Origin: Catenulispora pinistramenti
Lineage (GTDB): Bacteria > Actinomycetota > Actinomycetes > Streptomycetales > Catenulisporaceae
DNA: 56,314 nucleotides
Reading direction: 5' to 3'
NCBI RefSeq assembly: GCF_018274385.1
Contig: NZ_JAAFYZ010000048.1
Location: 1 to 56,314, forward strand
Shown here: piece after piece, positions 14,896 to 23,268 of the stretch
Layout: each line of letters starts with the position of its first letter
How positions within the stretch are numbered: the stretch's first letter is position 1
Position numbers and translations under genes: made by a program
Notes under the pieces: generated by a model
Databases searched by the model: none
The model's input: the letters and a program-made list of their open reading frames with translations, nothing else
What the model was told of the DNA's origin: nothing

Positions 14896-16820
14896 CCCAG
14901 CCCCTGAGGATCGACGACATCTTCCGCTTCGAGATCCCCGGCGACCCCGACCTCTCCCCGGACGGCTCGCGCGTCGCCTATGTGCTGACCGGACAGGACG
15001 AAGAACAGGACGCTGCGGCCTCGGCGATCTACCTGGTCGACGCCACGGGCGGCGCGCCGCGCAAACTGACCAACGGCCCGGCCGACGCCGCGCCGCGCTG
15101 GTCGCCGGACGGCACCGCGCTGGCGTTTCTGCGGGCCGGCCAGCTGCACCTCATCCGGGTCGACGGCGGCGAGGCCCGGCAGCTGACCACCGAAGAGTCC
15201 CGTGCGCCAGGCGCGGGGCCGGCGGCCTGGTCGCCGGACGGCACGCGCATCGCGTTCAGCGCACTCGACGCCCCGCGCTCCCCGGACGCGCCGGTGGTCG
15301 TCGAGGAGCTGCACTGGAAGGTGGACGGCGCCGGCGTGGTCGGTACGGCGCGGACCCAGATCTTCGTGGTCGACGTCGCCTCGGGCCTGATCGAGCAGCT
15401 GACCGAGGGCACCGACAACTGCGCGGCGCCAGTGTGGTCGCCGGATGGGACCAGGCTGGCCTTCATCGGCGAGAGCGGTCCGGGGCTGGAGCACCTGCGC
15501 ACGTCGGCGCCGTACGTGATCGACGTCCGCGCGGACGTCGAGCCCGGCCGACCTCCCGCACCGCCGCGGCGCTGCGGAACCGGCATCGCGCTGACCGGCC
15601 CGCTGAGCTGGTACCCGGACGGCTCGGCGCTGCTGGTCACCGGCCGCACTACTGTCTCCGTCGGGCACCTCAACCTGCTGCGCCAGCCGCTGGACGGCGG
15701 CGCCCCGGCCCTGCTGGCCGCCGACCAGGATCGCAACGTCATGCCGGGCGGGCCCGGCTACCCCGGGGCGCTCGCGCAGTTCCACGGCGAGGACATCCTG
15801 TTCGCGGTCCGCGACCGCGGCTCCTCCCGGCTCTGTGTCCTGTCGGCCGATTCCGATCGGGCGCGCTACCTCGACCTGCCACAGCGGCTCAGCGTCAACG
15901 GCGCGAAGGTGTCGCAGGCCGCGGGGACCGTCGCGTTCGTGTACTCCGACGAGTCCACGTTCGGCGAGGTCGGCGTGGTCGACCTGGATTCCGGCAAGTT
16001 CCGCCGGCTCACCAGGCATATGGAGACGGCGCTGCCCGACGTCCGGCTGCCGATCTGCCAGGACCGCGCGTTCACCGTCTCCGACGGCGCAGTGGTGCCC
16101 GGCTGGGTGATCCGCGACCCGGCCGCGCCGGCCGGCGGTCCGTTGCTGGTGGATGTGCACGGCGGCCCGCACAACGCCTGGAGCCCGCAGGCCGACGCCG
16201 TCCACCTGTACCACCACGAGCTGGTGTCGCAGGGTTGGACGATCCTGGTGCTCAACATCCGCGGCAGCGACGGCTATGGCGAGGCCCACTACCAGGCGGT
16301 GGTCGGCGGCTGGGGCGAGGCTGACGAGCGGGACGTGCTGGAGCCGGTGGCGACGCTGGTCCAGGAGGGGCTGGTGGACCCGGCCCGGATCGCCCTGACC
16401 GGCTACAGCTACGGCGGCTTCATGGCCTGCTGGTTGTCGGCGCGCAGCGAGGTCTTCGCGGCCGTGGTGCCCGGAGGCGTGGTCACCGACCTGCGCAGCA
16501 TGGCGGGCACTTCCGACGAGGGCCAGGTGATCACCGAGCTGGAGATCGGCGGGGCGGAGATGCTGGAACGCCTGTCGCCGCTGACATACGTGGACGCGGT
16601 CCGCGCGCCCACGCTCATCCTGCACGGCGCCGCCGACGATCGCTGCCCGCCCGGCCAGGCCGAGGAGTGGTTCCAGGCGTTGAGGATCCGCGGCGTCCAG
16701 GCACAGCTGGTCCTGTACCCCGGCGCCTCGCACCTGTTCATCCTCAATGGCCGTCCCTCACACCGCGTCGACTATTGCCGGCGGGTCGCCGACTGGGTCA
16801 TCACCCGCACCGCGTCCTGA
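14892..16820 (+). CDS. S9-family prolyl oligopeptidase / acylaminoacyl-peptidase
   Basis: A 642-aa cytosolic serine peptidase. The first 390 residues contain repeated SPDG blades (LSPDGSRVAYV, WSPDGTALAF, WSPDGTRIAF, WSPDGTRLAF) forming a beta-propeller that gates the active site. The C-terminal alpha/beta hydrolase has HGGPH (oxyanion region), nucleophile GYSYGG near 503, Asp in GAADDRCPPG near 581 and His in GASHLF near 612. Such enzymes degrade short imported peptides, including N-blocked ones. Translational coupling (ATGA) to the importer ATPase strongly implies that it digests the imported cargo. Confidence 0.92.
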   Translation: MTQPLRIDDIFRFEIPGDPDLSPDGSRVAYVLTGQDEEQDAAASAIYLVDATGGAPRKLTNGPADAAPRWSPDGTALAFLRAGQLHLIRVDGGEARQLTTEESRAPGAGPAAWSPDGTRIAFSALDAPRSPDAPVVVEELHWKVDGAGVVGTARTQIFVVDVASGLIEQLTEGTDNCAAPVWSPDGTRLAFIGESGPGLEHLRTSAPYVIDVRADVEPGRPPAPPRRCGTGIALTGPLSWYPDGSALLVTGRTTVSVGHLNLLRQPLDGGAPALLAADQDRNVMPGGPGYPGALAQFHGEDILFAVRDRGSSRLCVLSADSDRARYLDLPQRLSVNGAKVSQAAGTVAFVYSDESTFGEVGVVDLDSGKFRRLTRHMETALPDVRLPICQDRAFTVSDGAVVPGWVIRDPAAPAGGPLLVDVHGGPHNAWSPQADAVHLYHHELVSQGWTILVLNIRGSDGYGEAHYQAVVGGWGEADERDVLEPVATLVQEGLVDPARIALTGYSYGGFMACWLSARSEVFAAVVPGGVVTDLRSMAGTSDEGQVITELEIGGAEMLERLSPLTYVDAVRAPTLILHGAADDRCPPGQAEEWFQALRIRGVQAQLVLYPGASHLFILNGRPSHRVDYCRRVADWVITRTAS

Positions 16821-16863
16821 TGCGACCTCTGGTATCCCGATACATCCTGATTGGAGTCAACGA

Positions 16864-18264
16864 ATGACCCAGACCACTGAGACACCCGCCGTGCAGAGCA
16901 CCCTGGACCCCGCGCTGACGGCCCGCTTGCAGGCCCGGCTGGCCGAGCTGGTCGCGGCCCACGGCGTCGGCGCCAGCCTGGCGGTCATGCACCGCGGCGA
17001 GGTGCTGGCCGAGGCCGCCGCCGGCTGGGCCCACCAGGGTGCGGGCATCGAGGCCACCACCGACACGGTGTTCCAGATCGGTTCGATCTCCAAGGTGTGG
17101 ACCGCCACGGTGGCCATGGCCCTGGTGGACGAGGGTCTGCTGGAGCTGGACGCACCCGTGGCGGACGTGCTGCCGGAGCTGCGTCTGCTCGACGGCGCCG
17201 TGGCCGCCGAGGTCACGCTGCGGCACCTGCTCACCCACAGCAGCGGCATCGACGGCGACTTCTTCTCCGACACCGGCCGCGGCGAGGACAACCTGGAGAA
17301 GTACGTGGCGCAGCTCGCCGAGGTGGCGGTCACCCACCCGCTCGGCGCGACGATGTCCTACTGCAACGCCGGGTTCACTGTGCTGGGGCGGATCCTCGAG
17401 CGGGTCACCGGCGTCCAGTGGGACGAGCTGATGCGCCAACGGCTGTTCCAGCCGCTGGGCTTGAAGCAGACCGGCACCCTGCCAGAGGAGGCGCTGCTGC
17501 ACCGCGCCGCCCTCGGTCACATCGGCACGCCGCCGGCTCCGGCTCCGGTCTGGGGCCTGATGCGCAGCGCGGGACCGGCCGGACTGATCCACTCCACGCC
17601 GCGCGAGGTGCTGGCCTTCGCCAAGCTGCACCTGGACGGAGGCCTGGCGGCGGACGGCACACGAGTGCTGTCGCAGAAGTCGGTCGAGGCGATGCAGGAG
17701 CCGCAGATCGAGGTGCCGGACAGCTGGTTCCTGGCCACGCACTGGGGCCTGGGCTGGTTCCTGGACCAGTGGGACGGCGCCAAGGTCTACGGCCATGACG
17801 GCGGTACCATCGGCCAGTCGGCGTTCCTGCGGGTCCTTCCGGAGCACGATCTCGCGATCTGCCTGCTGACCAACGGCGGCGACACGTTCGCGCTCTACCG
17901 CGCGCTGTTCGACGAGATCGCCGCGGAGTTCGCCGGGGTGCGGATGCGGCCGGAGCTGGAGCCCTCCGCCGAGCCGCTGGCGTTCGACCCGGCGGACTAC
18001 GTGGGCACGTACGAGCGGGCCTCGACGCGGCTGGACATCACCGAGCGCGACGGCGGCCTGGTCATGACCGTCACGCTCAGCGGAATCATCGCCACCGTGG
18101 CCGGCGGTGACCCGATCGAGATGCCGCTGCGAACCTTCCAACCCGGCGTGTTCCTCACCAAGCGCCCGGAACTCGACGCCTGGCTCTCCGTGGTCTTCTA
18201 CGAACTCGCCGACGGCACGAGGTACATCCACCACGGCGCCCGGGCCACCCCGAAGGTGGGGTGA
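16864..18264 (+). CDS. Beta-lactamase class C / DD-peptidase-like serine hydrolase
   Basis: A 466-aa penicillin-binding-fold hydrolase with all three motifs: SISK near residue 74, YCN near 166 and HDGG near 311 in place of KTG. A C-terminal lipocalin-like beta domain follows (about 375-466). No signal peptide is visible, so the enzyme appears intracellular. It could act on D-amino-acid-containing peptides (D-aminopeptidase/esterase type) rather than on beta-lactams. The ATG at 16864 follows the peptidase by 43 bp. The context (peptide importer, racemase) suggests processing of D-residue peptides such as wall fragments; this is inference. Confidence 0.85.
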   Translation: MTQTTETPAVQSTLDPALTARLQARLAELVAAHGVGASLAVMHRGEVLAEAAAGWAHQGAGIEATTDTVFQIGSISKVWTATVAMALVDEGLLELDAPVADVLPELRLLDGAVAAEVTLRHLLTHSSGIDGDFFSDTGRGEDNLEKYVAQLAEVAVTHPLGATMSYCNAGFTVLGRILERVTGVQWDELMRQRLFQPLGLKQTGTLPEEALLHRAALGHIGTPPAPAPVWGLMRSAGPAGLIHSTPREVLAFAKLHLDGGLAADGTRVLSQKSVEAMQEPQIEVPDSWFLATHWGLGWFLDQWDGAKVYGHDGGTIGQSAFLRVLPEHDLAICLLTNGGDTFALYRALFDEIAAEFAGVRMRPELEPSAEPLAFDPADYVGTYERASTRLDITERDGGLVMTVTLSGIIATVAGGDPIEMPLRTFQPGVFLTKRPELDAWLSVVFYELADGTRYIHHGARATPKVG

Positions 18265-18283
18265 GCGTGTCGCTCCACCGAGA

Positions 18284-18312
18284 CAGGCCGGCGCGTCCGG
18301 ACGCCGGGCCTG
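18284..18312 (+). terminator. Possible attenuating hairpin between salvage genes
   Basis: CAGGCCGGCG pairs with CGCCGGGCCTG (one-base bulge) around an 8-nt loop in the 117-bp gap between the class C hydrolase and the GNAT gene. No U-tract follows, so it may be a partial terminator or an RNA stability element. Confidence 0.4.
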
Positions 18313-18381
18313 CCGGCCGACAGCTCGCGCTGCTTCGCCATGGCGACCGGACCGGTCGCAGAGCTTGTAGAAGAGGGATGA

Positions 18382-19317
18382 GTGAGCGGGAGAACTGAGA
18401 GTTCCGCGGACGCGGCGACCGGCGGCGCCATCGTCGCCTCGCCCCGGCCCCGGCATGAGTCGGGCCCGGCCGAACCACAGTTGCGGGCGCGGGCCGAGGC
18501 CGTCGCCGCGGCGGCGGCCCGCGCGGCCGGTGTCACGTTCGCCGAACTGCACACGATGTCCGAGATGACCCAGGCCGCCTCGCTCATCGATCGCGTGTGG
18601 CGTCCGGACAACGGCGCCGCGATGATCCCAGTGGCCTTCCTCAAGGTCCTTTCGGGGTGCGGCGGCTACGTCGTCGGAGGGTTCCACGGCGGCCGGATGG
18701 TCGGAGTCTGTGTCGGGCTGCTTTCCGAGCTCGGGCTGCACTCGCACATCGCCGCCGTCGAGGACCCGCTGCGCGGTGCGGGCCTCGGGCGGGCGATCAA
18801 GCTGGACCAGCGGGCTTGGGCGCTGCGCCGCGGCATCGGCACCGTCACCTGGACCTATGATCCGCTGATCAGCCGCAATGCCTACTTCAACCTCGCGAAG
18901 CTCGGTGCGGTGGCGGCCGAATACCTCACCGACTACTACGGCGCCATGAACGACGGGGTCAACGCCGCAGGCCCGAGCGACCGCATTCTCGTGCGGTGGG
19001 ACCTGGCCGGCACCCACGTCGGCCGCACCCTGGAAAGCGGCACGGCCGTCCCGGCGCTCGACGGCGCCGTGGTCGCGCTCGGCCCCGGCCCTGACGGCCG
19101 CCCGGTCCTCGGCCCCCGTGGCGCGCGGCGGTTGCTGATCGGGATCCCCGCGGACGCCGAGGCGCTGCGCGTCTCCGACCCGGGCCTGGCCGCACAGTGG
19201 CGAACAGCGTTGCGCGATGTTCTCAGCAGCCTGATGGCGAACGGCGGCCGCGTCACCGGTTTCACCCGCGACGGTTTCTACCTCGTCGAACACCCCGAAC
19301 AGAAGGACCACGTATGA
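18382..19317 (+). CDS. COG3375-type GNAT acyltransferase, partner of N-acylamino-acid racemase
   Basis: A 311-aa protein starting at GTG (an ATG 4 nt upstream is out of frame and terminates after six codons). An Ala-rich N-terminus of about 45 residues precedes a GNAT core: MIPVAFLKVLSGCGGYVVGG, GVCVGLLSE, and the acyl-CoA binding turn with DPLRGAGLGRAIKLDQR, then TWTYDPLISRNAYFNLAKLGA. That last segment is characteristic of the COG3375 group. Characterised relatives in Geobacillus N-succinylate D-amino acids for the neighbouring racemase, which matches the gene order here. Its stop overlaps the racemase ATG (ATGA). A role in D-to-L amino acid conversion is inference. Confidence 0.8.
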   Translation: MSGRTESSADAATGGAIVASPRPRHESGPAEPQLRARAEAVAAAAARAAGVTFAELHTMSEMTQAASLIDRVWRPDNGAAMIPVAFLKVLSGCGGYVVGGFHGGRMVGVCVGLLSELGLHSHIAAVEDPLRGAGLGRAIKLDQRAWALRRGIGTVTWTYDPLISRNAYFNLAKLGAVAAEYLTDYYGAMNDGVNAAGPSDRILVRWDLAGTHVGRTLESGTAVPALDGAVVALGPGPDGRPVLGPRGARRLLIGIPADAEALRVSDPGLAAQWRTALRDVLSSLMANGGRVTGFTRDGFYLVEHPEQKDHV

Positions 19318-20429
19318 AGCTGACCGGAATCGAACTGCGGCGGGTCGCGATCCCGCTGGTCTCACCGTTCCGCACGTCGTTCGGGACCCAGCACACCCGC
19401 GAACTCGGCCTGGTCCGCGTCCGCACCGAGCAGACCGACGGCTACGGCGAACTCGTCACCATGACCGCCCCGGTGTACTCGGCCGAGTACACCGACGGCG
19501 CCCTCGCGGTCCTGCGCGACCACCTCATTCCCCTGCTCGCGCAGGCCGCCGCGAAGACCGGCCTCGACCCGTGGGCGGTGGCACCGGCGCTCGCGCCGAT
19601 CAAGGGCCATCGCATGGCCAAGGCCGCACTGGAGACGGCGGTCCTGGACGCCTGGCTCCGCGAGCGCTCCCTGTCCATGGCCGAATGGCTCGGCGCCACC
19701 CGGGAAAAGGTCGCCGCCGGCGTCTCGGTCGGCATCATGGACTCGGTCCCGCAGCTCCTCGACGCCGTCGGCGGCTACCTCGATGAGGGCTACCTCCGCA
19801 TCAAGCTGAAGATCGAGCCCGGCTGGGACGTGGCGCCGGTCCGTGCCGTCCGGGAACGCTTCGGTGACGACGTACTCCTGCAAGTCGATGCCAACACCGC
19901 CTACACCCTGGCCGACGCGCCCTTGCTGGCCCGCCTTGATCCCTTCGACCTGCTGCTGATCGAGCAGCCGCTGGACGAGGAGGACATCCGGGGCCACGCC
20001 GAGCTGGCCAAGCGTGTCAGGACCCCGATTTGCCTCGACGAGTCGATCGTCTCGGCCCGGTCCGCCGCCGACGCCATCGCTCTGGGCGCGTGCGCGGTGG
20101 TGAACATCAAACCCGGCCGGGTCGGCGGCTACCTGGAATCCCGGCGCATCCATGACGTCTGCGTCGCCAACAGTGTGCCGGTCTGGTGCGGCGGAATGCT
20201 GGAAACCGGCCTGGGGCGGGCCGCCAACGTGGCACTGGCCGCGCTGCCGGGGTTCACCCTGCCCGGCGACACCTCGGCCTCGGACCGCTACTACCGCACC
20301 GACATCACCGAGCCGTTCGTGCTGGAGGACGGGCACCTTCAGGTGCCGCGTGAACCGGGGCTGGGGCGTACGCCCATCCCGGAGCTGTTGGAGGCCGTGA
20401 CCGAGACGAAGGAATGGATCGCGCTGTGA
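19314..20429 (+). CDS. N-acylamino-acid racemase / o-succinylbenzoate synthase-like enolase
   Basis: A 371-aa enolase-superfamily enzyme with the MenC/NSAR residues in order: KLK near 164-166 (catalytic lysine), D192 in VDAN, E217 in IEQPL, D242 in LDES and K266 in NIKPGRVGG. The spacing agrees with the Amycolatopsis NSAR/OSBS type to within a few residues. The start ATG overlaps the GNAT stop. OSBS activity serves menaquinone synthesis and NSAR activity interconverts N-succinyl amino acids. The flanking acyltransferase and peptide uptake genes, and the absence of any other men gene, favour racemase function. No desuccinylase gene is present here. Confidence 0.88.
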   Translation: MKLTGIELRRVAIPLVSPFRTSFGTQHTRELGLVRVRTEQTDGYGELVTMTAPVYSAEYTDGALAVLRDHLIPLLAQAAAKTGLDPWAVAPALAPIKGHRMAKAALETAVLDAWLRERSLSMAEWLGATREKVAAGVSVGIMDSVPQLLDAVGGYLDEGYLRIKLKIEPGWDVAPVRAVRERFGDDVLLQVDANTAYTLADAPLLARLDPFDLLLIEQPLDEEDIRGHAELAKRVRTPICLDESIVSARSAADAIALGACAVVNIKPGRVGGYLESRRIHDVCVANSVPVWCGGMLETGLGRAANVALAALPGFTLPGDTSASDRYYRTDITEPFVLEDGHLQVPREPGLGRTPIPELLEAVTETKEWIAL

Positions 20430-21340
20430 ACGACGTCGAAAGCGAGCTGTCGGCCATGTTCGCCGAGGCCGGCGTCCGCGGATTCCTGTACGCGCGCGAT
20501 CTCGACGGCCCCGCGGCCGTCGGTGTGTCCCCGGACGACCCGGTCTGCCTGGCCTCGGTCTTCAAGATCGCGGTGTGCCTGGGCTACGCGGTCGAGGCGG
20601 AGGCCGGGAGGCTGTCGCGGACCGAGCGCCTCGCGGTGGAGCAACGGTTTCGCGACGGCGGCATCGGGACCTCCGGATTCGCCGATCCGGTGGAGCTGAG
20701 CCTGCGCGACCTGGCGCTGATGATGATGTCGATGAGCGATAATGCCGCCACCGATGTGGTGCTGGCGCGGGTCGGGCTGGACCGGGTCAACGGGCTCCTG
20801 GCCGCGCTGGGCCGGACCGAGACGCACCTGATCGGCGGCTGCGTCGAGCTACTCGGCTCGCTGCGAGAGCAGCTCGTCGGTGCCGACACTGACACCAGCA
20901 CCAGCACCGACGAGGACCTGGAGGCGGCGATGGCGGCGCGCGCAGCGGCCGGGACGCTGATGGAGCTGGACGTCTGCACGCCGCTGCGGACCACCCGCAG
21001 CACCGCCCGGGACACCGCCGAGCTGCTGGCCCAGATCTGGCGGGATGAGGCCGGCCCGGCCCAGGCCTGCCAGGAGGTCCGCACGATCATGGGCCGGCAG
21101 ATCTGGCCGCACCGGCTCAGCTCGGGCTTCGACGACAGCTGGCGCGTCGGTGCGAAGACCGGCACGCTGCCGGGCTGGCGGAACGAGGCCGGCGTGGTCG
21201 AGCACGCAGGCGGCGGCCGCTACGCGGTGGCGGTGTTCACCCGCTGCGAGCGCCCGGACTTTCGGAACCCTTCGGCGGATCGCGTGATCGGACAGGCCGC
21301 GGCCCTTGCGGTGGGGCACCTGCGGTCGCTTAGTGTGTGA
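20426..21340 (+). CDS. Class A beta-lactamase-fold serine hydrolase
   Basis: About 304 aa from the GTG at 20426, which overlaps the racemase stop (GTGA); an in-frame ATG at 20414 is the alternative. The motifs SVFK (near 44), SDN in MSMSDNAA (near 104) and KTGT (near 244) are all present. The segment expected to carry the omega-loop Glu is diverged and holds a Thr/Ser/Asp-rich insert (DTDTSTSTDED). No signal peptide is seen, so it probably does not confer beta-lactam resistance. More likely it is a cytosolic peptidase or esterase of the salvage pathway. Last of the coupled trio; 178 bp separate it from the regulator. Confidence 0.82.
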   Translation: MNDVESELSAMFAEAGVRGFLYARDLDGPAAVGVSPDDPVCLASVFKIAVCLGYAVEAEAGRLSRTERLAVEQRFRDGGIGTSGFADPVELSLRDLALMMMSMSDNAATDVVLARVGLDRVNGLLAALGRTETHLIGGCVELLGSLREQLVGADTDTSTSTDEDLEAAMAARAAAGTLMELDVCTPLRTTRSTARDTAELLAQIWRDEAGPAQACQEVRTIMGRQIWPHRLSSGFDDSWRVGAKTGTLPGWRNEAGVVEHAGGGRYAVAVFTRCERPDFRNPSADRVIGQAAALAVGHLRSLSV

Positions 21341-21518
21341 TCATGACACTGACGGCGGGACGGACGGGCGGCGGGCCTCCTGCCGCCGCCCGGGGTGAGC
21401 TCGCCGGATCCCGCGCCGTCGGCGGCTTCCTCGCGGTGCCGGGCCCCGGACCGCGACGCGGCGCGGCGGCCGGTCGTGCCGCGCCGACCCGGGCCCGTTC
21501 GAACGCGGCCGGTTCCCG

Positions 21519-23168
21519 ATGAGCCTCCCCGAGCCGCCCTCCGTCGCTCTCGGGCGCATCATCTCCGACCTCGGTTCCACGCTCGTAGAGGTGGTCGCCG
21601 GCCGCCCCGACCCCGAGGTCGCGGTGGCGGGCGTCCTCATCCACGACCGCCTCGACGAGCCCTCCCGGCTGCCCGGCGCGATCGTGCTCGGCGTCGGTGT
21701 CTACGGCCCCGACCAGGTCGCCGGGCTTGTCGACCACGCCCACGGCCTCGGGGCCGCCGCGGTGATGGTGCGCTCCCCGGCGGTCGCCGACGCCGCGGTG
21801 GCCGACGCCGCGGTGGCCGACGCGGCCGCGCGCACCGGTCTGGTCGTACTCGGGCTGACCCCCGGGGCGTCCTGGGCCCAGGTCGCCGCGCTTCTCAGGT
21901 CCCTGATCTCGGCCGACGCCGCGACGGCCGGCCCCGTGCCGGGCCCCGACGCCTCGTTCGGCGGCGACCTGTTCGCGTTGGCCAACGCCATCGCCGGGCT
22001 CCTGGACGGCCCGGTGACCATCGAGGACCGCGGCGGCGGCGTGCTGGCCTTCTCCGCGCGGCAGGACGAGGCCGACGACTCGCGGATCGCGACGATCCTG
22101 GACCGCCAGGTCCCGGCGGACAAGCTGCGTGCACTTGAGCAGCACGGCCTGTTCCGCGCCTTGTACCGCAGCGAGGATCCCGTCTTCATCGCCGGGATCG
22201 GCGAGAAGCCGCGGGTGGCGATCGCGATCCGGGCGGGCGGGGAGATCCTCGGCTCGATCTGGGCGGTGGTGCCCGGCCCGTTGAACGACGACCGCACGCA
22301 AGCCTTCCGCGAGGCCGCCGGTGTCGCCGCGCTGCACCTGCTGCGGCAGCGCAGCGGGGCAGACGCCGACCGCCGGCTGCGCGCCGACCTGCTGGCCACC
22401 GTCCTGGAGGGCGGCCCGGCGGCGCCGCGCGCCGCGGCCCGCCTGGGCCTGGCCGCGCAGTGCGCGTGCGTCCTGGCGGTGGCCGTGGCCGGGGCCGCCG
22501 CGGACGATCCCGCCGCCCCCGACCGGGCCGCCGCCGGCGACCGCATCGCCGGCAGCCTGGCGCTGCACCTGTCGGCGATCCATCCGCACACCGCGGTGGC
22601 CTCGCTGGGCAGCGTCACCTATGCCGTGCTGCCCTGCGCCACCGACGAGGACGCCCGCCGCGTCGCCGAGACCTTTCTGGCCCGGGTCGGCACCAAGGTC
22701 CCCACTGTCGTCGGCATCGGACGTCTCGCCGCCCGGCCCACCGACCTGCGCCGCAGCCGTTCCGACGCCGACCGCGCGCTCCGGGTCCTGCAGTCCCGGG
22801 CCGAGGGCGTGCACACGGCACGAAACCCCGAGCACCCACACCGCATCGCGCGCTTCGCCGAGGTCTACGCCGCCAGCCTGCTGGACGAACTCGCCGACCG
22901 GATGGCTGTCGACGACGACCTGCCGGCCGGCCCGGTGGTCCGCCTCCGTGAGTATGACCACCTGCACGGGACGCAGTTCACTGAGACCTTGGCCGCCTGG
23001 CTGGACACCTTCGGCGACGTGATCGCCGCCTCGGCGAAGGTCCACGTGCACCCGAACACGTTCCGATACCGGTTGCGCCGACTGGCCGACCTGGCCGGCC
23101 TGGATCTGGCCGATCCGGACGCGCGGTTCGAGGCGATGGTGCAGCTGCGGTTGGCGCCACCGCGGTGA
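21519..23168 (+). CDS. PucR/CdaR-family transcriptional regulator
   Basis: A 549-aa regulator. The N-terminal part is PucR-like (VAVAGVLIHDRLDEPS, IVLGVGVYGPDQ), containing three perfect VADAA repeats near 89-103. A GAF-like middle follows (about 150-270), then a GGDEF-related region, and a C-terminal helix-turn-helix at AKVHVHPNTFRYRLRRLADL (about 505-524), the PucR HTH_30 signature. Such activators sense metabolites of purine, amino acid or sugar-acid catabolism and usually control adjacent genes. Placed at the end of the peptide/D-amino-acid locus and transcribed the same way, it is the likely regulator. The start at 21519 is the first ATG with family similarity. Confidence 0.88.
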   Translation: MSLPEPPSVALGRIISDLGSTLVEVVAGRPDPEVAVAGVLIHDRLDEPSRLPGAIVLGVGVYGPDQVAGLVDHAHGLGAAAVMVRSPAVADAAVADAAVADAAARTGLVVLGLTPGASWAQVAALLRSLISADAATAGPVPGPDASFGGDLFALANAIAGLLDGPVTIEDRGGGVLAFSARQDEADDSRIATILDRQVPADKLRALEQHGLFRALYRSEDPVFIAGIGEKPRVAIAIRAGGEILGSIWAVVPGPLNDDRTQAFREAAGVAALHLLRQRSGADADRRLRADLLATVLEGGPAAPRAAARLGLAAQCACVLAVAVAGAAADDPAAPDRAAAGDRIAGSLALHLSAIHPHTAVASLGSVTYAVLPCATDEDARRVAETFLARVGTKVPTVVGIGRLAARPTDLRRSRSDADRALRVLQSRAEGVHTARNPEHPHRIARFAEVYAASLLDELADRMAVDDDLPAGPVVRLREYDHLHGTQFTETLAAWLDTFGDVIAASAKVHVHPNTFRYRLRRLADLAGLDLADPDARFEAMVQLRLAPPR

Positions 23169-23220
23169 CCGGCGTGGACCCGAAGACATCCACACCGCTC
23201 GCGTTCGGGCAACGCGGCCA

Positions 23221-23248
23221 GGGGCCGAGTTGTCAGCAACTCGACCCC
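23221..23248. terminator. Bidirectional terminator between convergent genes
   Basis: GGGGCCGAGTTG and CAACTCGACCCC form a 12-position stem with one C-A mismatch and a TCAG loop. It lies between the convergent PucR and MMPL genes (23168 and 23269). Confidence 0.75.
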
Positions 23249-23268
23249 TGCGCGGTTTCGTACGGTGT

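Noticed and set aside
14181..19365. Two long minus-strand frames opposite the peptidase and hydrolase genes
   Set aside because: His/Arg/Gly-rich antisense translations; real genes on the other strand keep all catalytic residues.
19314..20429. Assignment as menC of menaquinone biosynthesis
   Set aside because: No other men gene is nearby and the coupled GNAT protein points to N-acylamino-acid racemisation; the activity cannot be decided from sequence alone.
20426..21340. True class A antibiotic-resistance beta-lactamase
   Set aside because: No signal peptide, diverged omega-loop region and a metabolic operon context; described as a fold member only.
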